Shown in pieces: positions 17,414-26,700 of a stretch of DNA of 64,000 bases (position 1 is its first letter; the number at the start of each line of letters is the position of its first letter). Made by a program: the position numbers and the translations under genes. Origin of the DNA: Clostridia bacterium (lineage in GTDB: Bacteria; Bacillota; Clostridia; Oscillospirales; Acutalibacteraceae); the NCBI GenBank assembly GCA_017461625.1, contig JAFTXJ010000007.1:38240-102239 (forward strand), in the 5' to 3' direction. The notes under the pieces are model-generated. The model made no database searches and was not told the DNA's origin. It was given only the letters and a program-made list of their open reading frames with translations.

Positions 17414-20400
17414 TTAATATTCTACTACGCCTTCATAAACCTTGTTTGCATCACCAAGGAGGTAAATGTTTTCACCGTCATATCTTACGGTTACATCGCC
17501 GCCACGCATTTTAACTGTGATGTCTTCGTTAAGGTTACAAAGACCTTTTTCAATTGCTGCTACAACAGTTGCACAAGCACCTGTACCGCATCCAAGGCTT
17601 TCACCGTTGATAGCACGCTCGTAGCAACGCATCTTAATTGTATTTTTGTTAACAACCCTTGCAATTTCTGTGTTGATATATTCGGGGAGGAAACCTGAGT
17701 TTCTCATTGTGTCGCCCAATTCGTTCATATCAACATCTTCAATTCTGTCACCGAAGATTACGCAGTGAGAGTTGCATACAGTTACGCAGTTGATCTTATA
17801 TTCCTTGCCGTCAACAGTGAGAGGATAATCGATAATCTTATCCATATCCACGTTAACGGGAATGTTTTTGGGATCAAGGTCGGGCTTACCGAGGTTTACT
17901 CTTGCAGAGCGGATTTCACCGTTGTATGAGTAAAGCTTAACCTCAATAACACCGCTTGCTGTTTCAATTTTCATCTCTTTCTTAGGAACAAGACCCTGGT
18001 CATAGAGATATTTTGCGGCGCAACGGATGCTGTTAGCAGCCATAAGAGTAACAGTACCGTCGGTGTTGAATACTCTCATTTTTGCATCGGCAATATCAGA
18101 CTTTTCAAGGAATACCGTGCCGTCAGCACCGATACCGTAGTTACGGTCAATGAAGTTGATTGTGAGTGATTCGGGTGAATCAATATCACCGTCAAAATTA
18201 TTGAAGTAAATATCGTCGTTACCTGAAGCCTGCATCTTTGTGAAGTTGATGCGTTTCTTTGTTTCTCTCATTCTGTTGATGTCAACAAGCTCAGTATTCT
18301 TCTGAGTGAAGCGGCTTGCAATAATATCTGCAAGAGCATTGGCTGTATCAAGAGAAGTAAGGCAGGTGATTGAAAGCTGAACAGCTCTTCTGTGAAGTCT
18401 GATGAAGTTTTCAATAGACTTTTCTTTAGTTGAGCCTGTGTAAACAATGTAGTTTACTGCACCTGTTTCAAGGAGCTTAATCATATCATCGCCCTTGTTG
18501 ATGCTGCTTACAACCTCAACATCTACGCCAAGGCTTCTAATTGCGTTAGCAGTGCCGTCAGTAGCATAAATCTTGAGACCGACATCGCTGAACTTCTTGG
18601 CAAGGGGGATAACTTCGTCCTTGTCCTTATCCTGAACGGTGATGAGAACACCACCGTTGTGATGCATATGGTGATATGTGCTTCTTTCGCAAAGCTTGAA
18701 GCCTGCTGAAACAAGACCCTTGAAAAGTGCTTCATTAAGGCTTCTTGCCAAGCCGAGCACTTCACCTGTTGATTTCATCTGCGGGCCAAGCTCTGAGTTA
18801 ACATCACTAAGCTTTTCAAATGAGAATACGGGAACCTTAATTGCAAAGTAAGGCGGAGTTTTATAAAGGCCTGTGCCAAAACCAAGGTCACGGAGCTTCT
18901 GACCAACCATAACCTTTGTTGCAAGCTCAACCATAGGTACATTTGTAACCTTACTGATGTAAGGGATTGTTCTTGAAGCTCTGGGGTTAACCTCGATAAC
19001 ATAAAGCTCGTTCTGATAGAAGAGATACTGAATATTAACAAGACCCTTTGTGCCCAGTGAAAGAGCAAGATTTGTTGAGCATTCAACAACCTTTTCAATC
19101 ATTGTATCGGTAAGAGTAAAGGGTGGGTAAACTGCGATTGAGTCACCACTGTGAACACCCGCACGCTCGATATGTTCCATAATACCGGGGATAAGAATAT
19201 CTTCACCGTCGGAAATTACGTCAACTTCGAGTTCTTTGCCCATCATATATTTGTCAACAAGTACAGGGTTTTCAATCTTCTGTGAAAGAATGATGTCCAT
19301 ATACTGTCTAACATCGTTTTCGTTATAAGCGATTGTCATATTCTGACCGCCGATAACATAAGAAGGACGTAGAAGAACAGGATAGCCAAGCTCTTCAGCA
19401 GCTTCAAGGGCTCCGTCAACATTCATAATTGTGTGAGCCTTTGGTCTGCGGATATTGAAAGATTCAAGAAGAGCTTCAAAACGCTCTCTGTCTTCTGCGA
19501 TGTCGATACCCTCAGCAGATGTGCCGAGAATCTGAATTCCGTTGTCATCAAGGAACTTTGTAAGCTTGATAGCAGTCTGACCACCAAAGGCAACAACTAC
19601 ACCGATGGGATTTTCAACCTTGATAACGTTCATAACATCTTCTTCGCTCAACGGCTCAAAATAAAGCCTGTCAGCAGTGTCGAAGTCGGTTGAAACTGTT
19701 TCGGGGTTATTGTTGATAATAACAACCTCGTAGCCAAGCTCCTTAAGAGTCCATACGCAGTGAACGGAAGAGTAGTCAAATTCAATACCCTGACCGATAC
19801 GGATAGGACCTGAACCAAGAACGATAATCTTCTCTTTATCGGACTTAGGAAGAGCCCTTGATTCGCAGTGATTATCGTATGTTGAGTAGAAATAAGGTGT
19901 TTCTGCGGCAAACTCTGCAGCACAGGTGTCAACCATTTTATAAACTGCATCTCTGGTTTCTTCAGGCAATTTGCCTGCAAGGCGTTTAATAGCCTCGTCG
20001 GTATATCCGTACTTCTTACCTTTGATGTAATAATCTTCATCAAGGTTGCCTGACTCAAGCATTTTTTCGTAATTTACGAGATTGAGAAGCTTTGAAAGGA
20101 ACCATTTGTCGATTCTTGTGATTTCATTGATTTTATCAATGCTTACGCCCTCTTTAAGAGCTCTGAAAACAGTAAACAAACGAAGGTCATCGCAAACACC
20201 GAGGCGCTCAACAACATCCATTCCATCAGGGAACTTTTTATAGTTAAGAGTATCAAGTGAAATTTCCGCACCACGAACAGCCTTCATAATTGCCATTTCA
20301 AATGAGGGGGCAATAGCCATAACCTCACCTGTGGCTTTCATCTGTGTGCCCAACTTACGGTTAGACTGAACAAATTTTTCAAAAGGCCATTTGGGGAACT

Positions 20401-21466
20401 TAACAACAACATAGTCAATTGTCGGCTCAAAGCAAGCACAGGTTTTGCCTGTGATGTCATTTCTGATTTCATCAAGGGTATAGCCCAAAGCGATTTTGGA
20501 TGTAACCTTAGCAATGGGGAAACCTGTTGCCTTACTTGCAAGAGCAGATGAACGTGAAACACGAGGGTTAACCTCAATAACAGCGTATTCAAAGCTGTCG
20601 GGGTTAAGAGCGAACTGGCAGTTACAACCGCCCTCGATTCCAAGCTCGGTAATAATATCAAGAGAAGCTTTGCGAAGCATCTCATATTCTTTTATTGAAA
20701 GAGTAACAGCAGGAGCAATAACAATACTGTCACCTGTATGAACACCTACTGGGTCAATATTTTCCATTGAGCAGATTGCGATAGCGTTACCAACGCTGTC
20801 ACGCATAACCTCAAACTCAACTTCTTTCCATCCGTAGATATATTTTTCAACAAGTACCTGTGTGATCGGTGAAAGAAGAAGACCGTTTTTAGCGATAATT
20901 TTAAGCTCTTCAACGTTATTGGCAACACCGCCGCCTGCACCGCCAAGAGTGAAAGCAGGGCGAATGATAACGGGATAACCGATTTTTTCAGCGATTGCAA
21001 TTGAATCTTCAAGAGTTTCAGCAATGTCTGAAGGGATGCAAGGCTGACCGATTTTAACCATTGTGTCACGGAACATCTGACGGTCTTCAGCCTTGTCAAT
21101 AGCTTCATAGTTAGTGCCGAGAAGCTTAACGTTCATTTTGTCAAGATAGCCGCTTTTTGAAAGCTGCATAGCAATGGTAAGACCTGTCTGACCGCCCAAA
21201 CCTGCAAGCAAGCTGTCGGGGCGTTCTTTTTCGATAATACGCATTACTGTATCTTCTGTAAGAGGCTCAAGATAAATTTCGTCAGCAAGAGCCTTGTCTG
21301 TCATAATTGTTGCAGGGTTTGAGTTAACGAGAACAACATCAAGACCTGCATCTTTAAGAACACGGCAAGCCTGAGCACCTGCATAGTCAAACTCAGCAGC
21401 CTGACCGATAACGATAGGACCGGAACCTATAACTAATACTTTTTTAATATCTTTATTTAACGGCAT
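17414..21466 (-). CDS. carB: Carbamoyl-phosphate synthase large subunit fused to a diaminopimelate epimerase-like domain
   Basis: A 1350-residue protein. Residues 1-~1065 form a complete CarB: two ATP-grasp halves (GGAGGGVANN region near 170; LLRPSYVIGGQNM in the second half) and the C-terminal MGS-like allosteric domain (IYATDGTANAIRSLG near 960). The last ~285 residues, from MRETKKRINFTKMQ, are homologous to DapF: NYGIGADGT, HCVIFGDRIEDVD and GCGTGACATVV are recognisable. DapF uses two Cys. The second (Cys-1293) is present, but the first position is Ala-1143 (LMAANSIRC instead of MCGNGIRC). The epimerase domain may be inactive, regulatory or repurposed. No stop or frameshift separates the domains. 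It overlaps carA by 1 bp. Confidence 0.93.
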   Translation of the reverse strand: MPLNKDIKKVLVIGSGPIVIGQAAEFDYAGAQACRVLKDAGLDVVLVNSNPATIMTDKALADEIYLEPLTEDTVMRIIEKERPDSLLAGLGGQTGLTIAMQLSKSGYLDKMNVKLLGTNYEAIDKAEDRQMFRDTMVKIGQPCIPSDIAETLEDSIAIAEKIGYPVIIRPAFTLGGAGGGVANNVEELKIIAKNGLLLSPITQVLVEKYIYGWKEVEFEVMRDSVGNAIAICSMENIDPVGVHTGDSIVIAPAVTLSIKEYEMLRKASLDIITELGIEGGCNCQFALNPDSFEYAVIEVNPRVSRSSALASKATGFPIAKVTSKIALGYTLDEIRNDITGKTCACFEPTIDYVVVKFPKWPFEKFVQSNRKLGTQMKATGEVMAIAPSFEMAIMKAVRGAEISLDTLNYKKFPDGMDVVERLGVCDDLRLFTVFRALKEGVSIDKINEITRIDKWFLSKLLNLVNYEKMLESGNLDEDYYIKGKKYGYTDEAIKRLAGKLPEETRDAVYKMVDTCAAEFAAETPYFYSTYDNHCESRALPKSDKEKIIVLGSGPIRIGQGIEFDYSSVHCVWTLKELGYEVVIINNNPETVSTDFDTADRLYFEPLSEEDVMNVIKVENPIGVVVAFGGQTAIKLTKFLDDNGIQILGTSAEGIDIAEDRERFEALLESFNIRRPKAHTIMNVDGALEAAEELGYPVLLRPSYVIGGQNMTIAYNENDVRQYMDIILSQKIENPVLVDKYMMGKELEVDVISDGEDILIPGIMEHIERAGVHSGDSIAVYPPFTLTDTMIEKVVECSTNLALSLGTKGLVNIQYLFYQNELYVIEVNPRASRTIPYISKVTNVPMVELATKVMVGQKLRDLGFGTGLYKTPPYFAIKVPVFSFEKLSDVNSELGPQMKSTGEVLGLARSLNEALFKGLVSAGFKLCERSTYHHMHHNGGVLITVQDKDKDEVIPLAKKFSDVGLKIYATDGTANAIRSLGVDVEVVSSINKGDDMIKLLETGAVNYIVYTGSTKEKSIENFIRLHRRAVQLSITCLTSLDTANALADIIASRFTQKNTELVDINRMRETKKRINFTKMQASGNDDIYFNNFDGDIDSPESLTINFIDRNYGIGADGTVFLEKSDIADAKMRVFNTDGTVTLMAANSIRCAAKYLYDQGLVPKKEMKIETASGVIEVKLYSYNGEIRSARVNLGKPDLDPKNIPVNVDMDKIIDYPLTVDGKEYKINCVTVCNSHCVIFGDRIEDVDMNELGDTMRNSGFLPEYINTEIARVVNKNTIKMRCYERAINGESLGCGTGACATVVAAIEKGLCNLNEDITVKMRGGDVTVRYDGENIYLLGDANKVYEGVVEY

Positions 21467-22536
21467 TAGTTTTTACCTCCCATCATTTTAACAAATTCAT
21501 CATATAAAAACTCTGTATCCATCGGACCTGAACCGGCTGCAGGATGGAACTGAACTGAAAAAGCTTTTTTATCAGGATATTTAACACCTTCACAAGTGCC
21601 GTCGTTAGCATTTACAAATGCCAACTCGCCAACACCGTTGAGGCTATCAGCATTAACAACATAGCCGTGGTTCTGGCTTGTGATGTAAGTCTGACCGATT
21701 GCAAGGTTTTTAACCGGCTGATTTGCACCACGGTGACCGTATTTGTGTTTTTCGGTTTTACCACCGTTGGCAAGTGCCATAATCTGATGACCGAGGCTGA
21801 TACCAAACATAGGAGTTTTGCCCATAACAGCCTTAATCTGCTCAATTGAATAAGCATTGTCGGCAGGGTTTCCGGGACCGTCTGAAAGAACAACACCATC
21901 AGCACCGAGAGCGAGAATATCGTCAGCAGATGTGTCACAAGGAACACTCACTACTTTGCAACCACGCTTTGTGAGTTGCTTTACGATGTCACTCTTTTCA
22001 CCGTAATCAACAACAGCCACTGTATAATTTGAGTCGCCTTCAGCTTCATAAGTTTCTGTTTCACCGCTTGAAACAGTCTTAACAGCGTCAACAACTTTAT
22101 AATTTTTAAGTTCTTCTTTAATCTCATCTGTGATTTCATCAACGATTTTTGCGTTCATAACACCCTTTTCACGAATAATCTGTGTAATCTCACGGGTATC
22201 AACATCGCAAATACCAACTATACCTTCTTTTTTGAGGTACTCGTCAATATCACCGTCACAGCGGAAGTTTGAGGGAGTGTCACACCACTCTCTGACTACA
22301 ACGCCTTTAACATAGCTCTTTTTACCCTCGGTATCTTCATAAATCATACCGTAGTTACCGAGAAGAGGGAAGGTCTGAACCACAATCTGACCGCAATAGC
22401 AAGGGTCAGTTAATGTTTCTATGTAACCAACCATACCTGTTGTGAAAACGAGCTCACCAAGGGTTTCGCCTTCTGCACCAAAGCGTTTACCCTCAAAAAT
22501 GTGACCGTCTTCAAGAACAATAAAAGCTTTTTTCAT
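21466..22536 (-). CDS. carA: Carbamoyl-phosphate synthase small subunit with degenerate glutaminase site
   Basis: A 356-residue protein starting at the ATG at 22536 (MKKAFIVLEDG), which fits the family N-terminus. The N-terminal CarA domain (GELVFTTGMVGYIETLTDP, GNYG) and the class I amidotransferase domain are intact in length. However, the nucleophile-elbow Cys is replaced: MFGISLGHQ with Ser-247 (codon AGC, 21796-21798). The catalytic triad motif reads QFHPAAGSGPMD, keeping His-331 but with Ala-333 in place of Glu (codon GCA, 21538-21540). CarA normally hydrolyses glutamine and passes ammonia to CarB. With both changes glutaminase activity is unlikely, so the complex may use free ammonia. 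It lies between argF and carB. Confidence 0.93.
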   Translation of the reverse strand: MKKAFIVLEDGHIFEGKRFGAEGETLGELVFTTGMVGYIETLTDPCYCGQIVVQTFPLLGNYGMIYEDTEGKKSYVKGVVVREWCDTPSNFRCDGDIDEYLKKEGIVGICDVDTREITQIIREKGVMNAKIVDEITDEIKEELKNYKVVDAVKTVSSGETETYEAEGDSNYTVAVVDYGEKSDIVKQLTKRGCKVVSVPCDTSADDILALGADGVVLSDGPGNPADNAYSIEQIKAVMGKTPMFGISLGHQIMALANGGKTEKHKYGHRGANQPVKNLAIGQTYITSQNHGYVVNADSLNGVGELAFVNANDGTCEGVKYPDKKAFSVQFHPAAGSGPMDTEFLYDEFVKMMGGKN

Positions 22537-22570
22537 ATCCATCATCCTTTTATAAAAATCCTGAACTGAA

Positions 22571-23476
22571 TTAATCTGCCATTAACTTTACCATAATTGC
22601 TTTCTGAACGTGTAAACGATTTTCTGTCTGTTCAAAAATCTCATCTGCGTGCTGTTCAAAAACCTTTTTGGTAATTTCTTCTTCCTTGTGAGCAGGAAGA
22701 CAGTGAAGCACAATGGCATTACTCTTGGCAACTTCCGTTACATTATCGTTAATCTGATAGCCCTCAAAAGCTACCCGTCTTTCTTTAATTTCATTTTCCA
22801 TACCCATTGAAGCCCAAACATCGGTATAAAGAACATCTGCATTTTCTGCAGCCTCTTTAACATCGGTTGTTAAATGAAATCTTCCTGTTGAAAGTGCCCA
22901 TTTCACTACATCGTCATCAGGCATATAATCTTCCGGGCAGGCAATACTCACATCCATACCCACTTTAAGTCCGCCGACGATAAGTGAATTCGCCACGTTG
23001 TTACCGTCACCGATAAAACACAGCTTTTTATTTTCAAAAGAACCCTTATATTCCCTTATAGTCTGCAAGTCAGCCATAGTCTGGCAAGGGTGAGAGTAAT
23101 CGGTAAGTCCGTTGATAACAGGCACTGAAGAATATTGAGCGAGTGTCTCTGCCTCTTCATGCTCAAAGGTTCTGATAACGATACCATCAAGGTAGCGTGA
23201 AAGAACTCTTGCAGTGTCTTCAATCGGCTCTCCCCTGCCCATCTGAGTGTTGGTGGAGCTTAAGAATAAAGCACTGCCGCCAAGCTCGTACATACCAACC
23301 TCAAAAGAAACTCGGGTTCTTGTTGATGACTTAGTAAAAATCATACCCAAGGACTTGTCCTGTAAATATTTATGAGGGATTTTTTTACGCTTTTTATCTT
23401 TAAGTTCATCAGCTAAATTGAGAATAGAAATAATCTCATCATAGCTTAAATCTGACATTTTTAAAAAGTGTTTCAT
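22571..23476 (-). CDS. argF: Ornithine carbamoyltransferase
   Basis: A 301-residue enzyme from the ATG at 23476, which has GGAG 8 bp upstream; a GTG nine bases earlier is less well placed. The carbamoyl-phosphate site STRTRVSFE is near residue 52, HPCQTMADL near 130, and the ornithine-binding loop with the catalytic Cys reads VLHCLPAHKEEEI near 268. It makes citrulline from ornithine and carbamoyl phosphate in arginine synthesis. It is the first gene of argF-carA-carB, so the carbamoyl phosphate made by this atypical synthase is probably destined for arginine. Confidence 0.96.
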   Translation of the reverse strand: MKHFLKMSDLSYDEIISILNLADELKDKKRKKIPHKYLQDKSLGMIFTKSSTRTRVSFEVGMYELGGSALFLSSTNTQMGRGEPIEDTARVLSRYLDGIVIRTFEHEEAETLAQYSSVPVINGLTDYSHPCQTMADLQTIREYKGSFENKKLCFIGDGNNVANSLIVGGLKVGMDVSIACPEDYMPDDDVVKWALSTGRFHLTTDVKEAAENADVLYTDVWASMGMENEIKERRVAFEGYQINDNVTEVAKSNAIVLHCLPAHKEEEITKKVFEQHADEIFEQTENRLHVQKAIMVKLMAD

Positions 23477-23531
23477 AGGTTTCACTCCAAAGGGGCAACT
23501 AACAAATTGACCCTAAAATCCTTTTCATAAT

Positions 23532-23560
23532 ATTATACAATTACAGGAACTTATTGTCAA
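23532..23560 (-). promoter_or_regulatory. Promoter of argF-carA-carB
   Basis: Perfect TTGACA (23555-23560) and TATAAT (23532-23537) with a 17-bp spacer on the minus strand, about 55 bp before the argF start. Confidence 0.82.
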
Positions 23561-23590
23561 TAAAATTATTTTATCTTCTAAAAAGTTTTT

Positions 23591-23604
23591 TGTATAAATA
23601 TTCA
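23591..23604. promoter_or_regulatory. Candidate ArgR/AhrC operator (ARG box)
   Basis: TGTATAAATATTCA fits the ARG-box pattern TGNATWWWWATNCA and lies about 30 bp upstream of the argF -35 hexamer. Its position upstream of, rather than on, the promoter is slightly unusual for simple repression. Confidence 0.45.
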
Positions 23605-23628
23605 TTGAATTTCAGTAAATATACATTG

Positions 23629-23650
23629 ATATACATCAAAATATGTATAT
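23629..23650. repeat. Perfect inverted repeat upstream of argF
   Basis: ATATACAT and ATGTATAT arms (8 bp each) are separated by CAAAAT, 25 bp from the candidate ARG box. It could be a second operator half or simply AT-rich chance. Confidence 0.4.
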
Positions 23651-23681
23651 ATTCATTTTTGCAATTATCTGTAAACATTCC

Positions 23682-23717
23682 AAAACAGCGTACACCGGTT
23701 AAAGTGTACGCTGTTTT
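23682..23717 (-). terminator. Terminator of the PFOR gene
   Basis: A 14-bp perfect stem AAAACAGCGTACAC / GTGTACGCTGTTTT with an 8-nt loop, 9 bp after the PFOR stop. Confidence 0.85.
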
Positions 23718-23725
23718 ACAGTTAA

Positions 23726-26700
23726 TTATTCAGCGTCAGGAGCGTAGAGAGCCTGGAGCTTAACAAGATGGTCATATCTTGCCATAGCAGTAGCCTCTGC
23801 CTGACTGAAGAGAGTTTCTGCTCTTTCGGGGAATGAGCGAAGGAGAGAAGCATAACGGCTTTCGTTCTTGATGAAGTCCTGATAGCCGGCTGATGGAGCC
23901 TTGCTGTCGAGAACGAAAGGATTCTTGCCTTCTGCTGCAAGAGCAGGATTATATCTGAAGAGGTTCCAATAACCACAGTCAACAGCCTTCTTCATTTCTG
24001 CCTGGCAGTTCATCATTCCGCCGCCCTTGATACCATGCATTTCGCAAGGTGAGTAGCAGATGATGATAGAAGGTCCGTTGTAAGCTTCAGCTTCTTTGAT
24101 TGCTTTGAGAGTCTGATTCTGGTCAGCACCCATAGCGATCTGAGCAACGTAAACGTAACCGTAGCTCATAGCGATTTCTGAAAGGCTCTTCTTAGCAATA
24201 GCCTTACCTGAAGCTGCGAACTGAGCAACCTGGCCGATGTTTGAAGCCTTAGAAGCCTGACCGCCTGTGTTAGAGTAAACTTCTGTGTCGAATACCATAA
24301 TGTTTACATCTTCATGAGCAGCGAGAACGTGGTCAACACCGCCGAAACCGATGTCGTATGCCCAACCGTCACCACCGAAGATCCAAACAGATTTCTTTGA
24401 AAGGTATTCTTTATTCTTAAGGATAGATGCACAATGATCGCAACCTGTAACTTTTTCAAGTTCAGCAACAAGAGCGTCAGTAGCAGCAGCATTCTTTTCA
24501 CCGTCGTTAACAGTGTCAAGGTATGCAGTTGCAGCTGCCTTGAGTTCGTCAGAAGCCTTGTCAGAATCAAGGATTTCGCCAACCTTAGCGATAAGGTTAT
24601 CACGGATAGCCTTCTGACCAAGGAACATACCGAAACCATGCTCTGCGTTATCTTCAAAGAGTGAGTTTGCCCATGCAGGACCCTGACCCTTGCTGTTTAC
24701 AGTGTAGGGAGATGTTGCTGCAGGACCACCCCAGATTGAAGAACAACCTGTTGCGTTTGAAATATACATTCTGTCACCGAAGAGCTGAGTAACAAGACGA
24801 GCATAAGCTGTTTCAGCACAACCTGCGCAAGAACCTGAGAACTCAAGCAAGGGTTTCTTATACTGGCTGTTGATAACAGTCATATTAGCTGTTGTTTCAG
24901 GCTTTTCAGTTACGTTTGCTACACAGTAATCAAATACTGCCTGCTCAGCATCCTGTGATTCACGAGCAACCATCTTAAGTGAGTTTGTGGGACATACGCC
25001 AACACAAACGCCACAACCCATACAATCCATAGGAGATACTGCAAGAGTATATGTGTAGTTAGTTTTAACGATAGGTTTAGCTGATGTTTTGATGTTTGCA
25101 GGAGCATCTGCAAGCTCTTCTTCGTTCATAGCGAATGGACGAATTGTAGCATGAGGACATACGAATGAGCACTTATTACATTTTGCACAAGTTGCTGCAT
25201 CCCATTCAGGAACGAGAACTGCAACGCCTCTCTTTTCGTAAGCAGATGCACCGTGTTCAAAAGTACCGTCAGCATGGTCAACGAAAGCAGAAACAGGAAG
25301 TGAGTCACCGTCCATCTTAGAAACGGGCTTCATAATACCGTCTACCATCTTAACAAGCTTTGCGGGACCTTCTGCTGCTTCTTCAGCGGCACCGTCAACA
25401 GCGTTAGCCCAATCAGCAGGAACATCAACCTTAACGAAAGCAGAAACACCGGCATCGATAGCCTTGTGGTTCATGTCAACAACATCCTGGCCCTTCTTGA
25501 GGTAAGATCTTGTTGCAGCGTCTTTCATATACTGAACAGCTTCTTCAATAGGCATAACCTTTGCAAGAGCAAAGAAAGCAGCCTGAAGAATTGTGTTAGT
25601 ACGCTTGCCCATACCGATCTGAGCAGCAAGGTCAATAGCATTAACAGTGTAAAGCTGAATGTTGTTGTTAGCGATATAACGCTTTGCTTCAGCAGGCATA
25701 TGCTTATCAAGCTCGTCTGCTGACCACTGGCAGTTAATAAGGAATACACCGCCGGGCTTAACGTCGTTAACCATCTTGTAGCCCTTCATAACGTATGAGG
25801 GGTTGTGGCAAGCTACGAAGTCAGCCTTGTTGATATAATAGGGGCTCTTAATCTGCTTATCACCAAAACGAAGGTGAGAAACAGTGATACCACCTGTTTT
25901 CTTTGAGTCATACTGGAAGTATGCCTGAACATATTTATCAGTGTGGTCACCGATGATTTTGATTGAGTTCTTATTAGCACCAACAGTACCGTCACCGCCA
26001 AGACCCCAGAATTTGCACTCGATTGTGCCTTCTGCTGCAGTGTTAGGAGCGTTGTCCATCTCTTCAAGTGAAAGATGAGTAACGTCATCGTTGATACCCA
26101 TTGTGAACTGTTTCTTAGGAGCGTCTTTCTTGAGCTCATCATAAACAGCGAAGATGCTTGCAGGAGGAGTATCCTTTGAACCGAGACCGTAACGGCCGCC
26201 GATTACCTGAGCCTGTCTGCCTGTTGCAGCAAGAGCGGCAACAACATCAAGGAAGAGAGGTTCACCAAGTGAGCCGGGTTCCTTAGTTCTGTCAAGAACA
26301 GCAATCTTCTTAACTGTTGAAGGAATAGCTTCAACAAGCTTTTCTGCTGAGAAAGGTCTGTAAAGACGAACTTTAACAAGACCAACCTTTTCACCCTTAG
26401 CGGTAAGGTAATCAATAACTTCTTCTGCTACGTCGCAGATTGAACCCATAGCAACGATGATGTTTTCAGCGTCGGGAGCACCGTAGTAGTTGAAGAGTTT
26501 GTAGTCTGTGCCAAGTTTAGCGTTAACCTTGTCCATATATTCTTCAACAATGCCGGGAACTGCATCGTAATATTCATTACATGCTTCTCTGTGCTGGAAG
26601 AAGATATCGCCGTTTTCGTGTGAACCACGCATTACGGGGCGGTCAGGGTTAAGAGCACGTTTACGGAATGCATCAACTGCATCCATATCGCACATTTCTT

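Noticed and set aside
17414-21466. CarB-DapF junction as a frameshift artefact
   Set aside because: Both parts are in one frame with a natural ~10-residue linker and family-like sequence up to the junction on each side; a frameshift would leave garbled residues.
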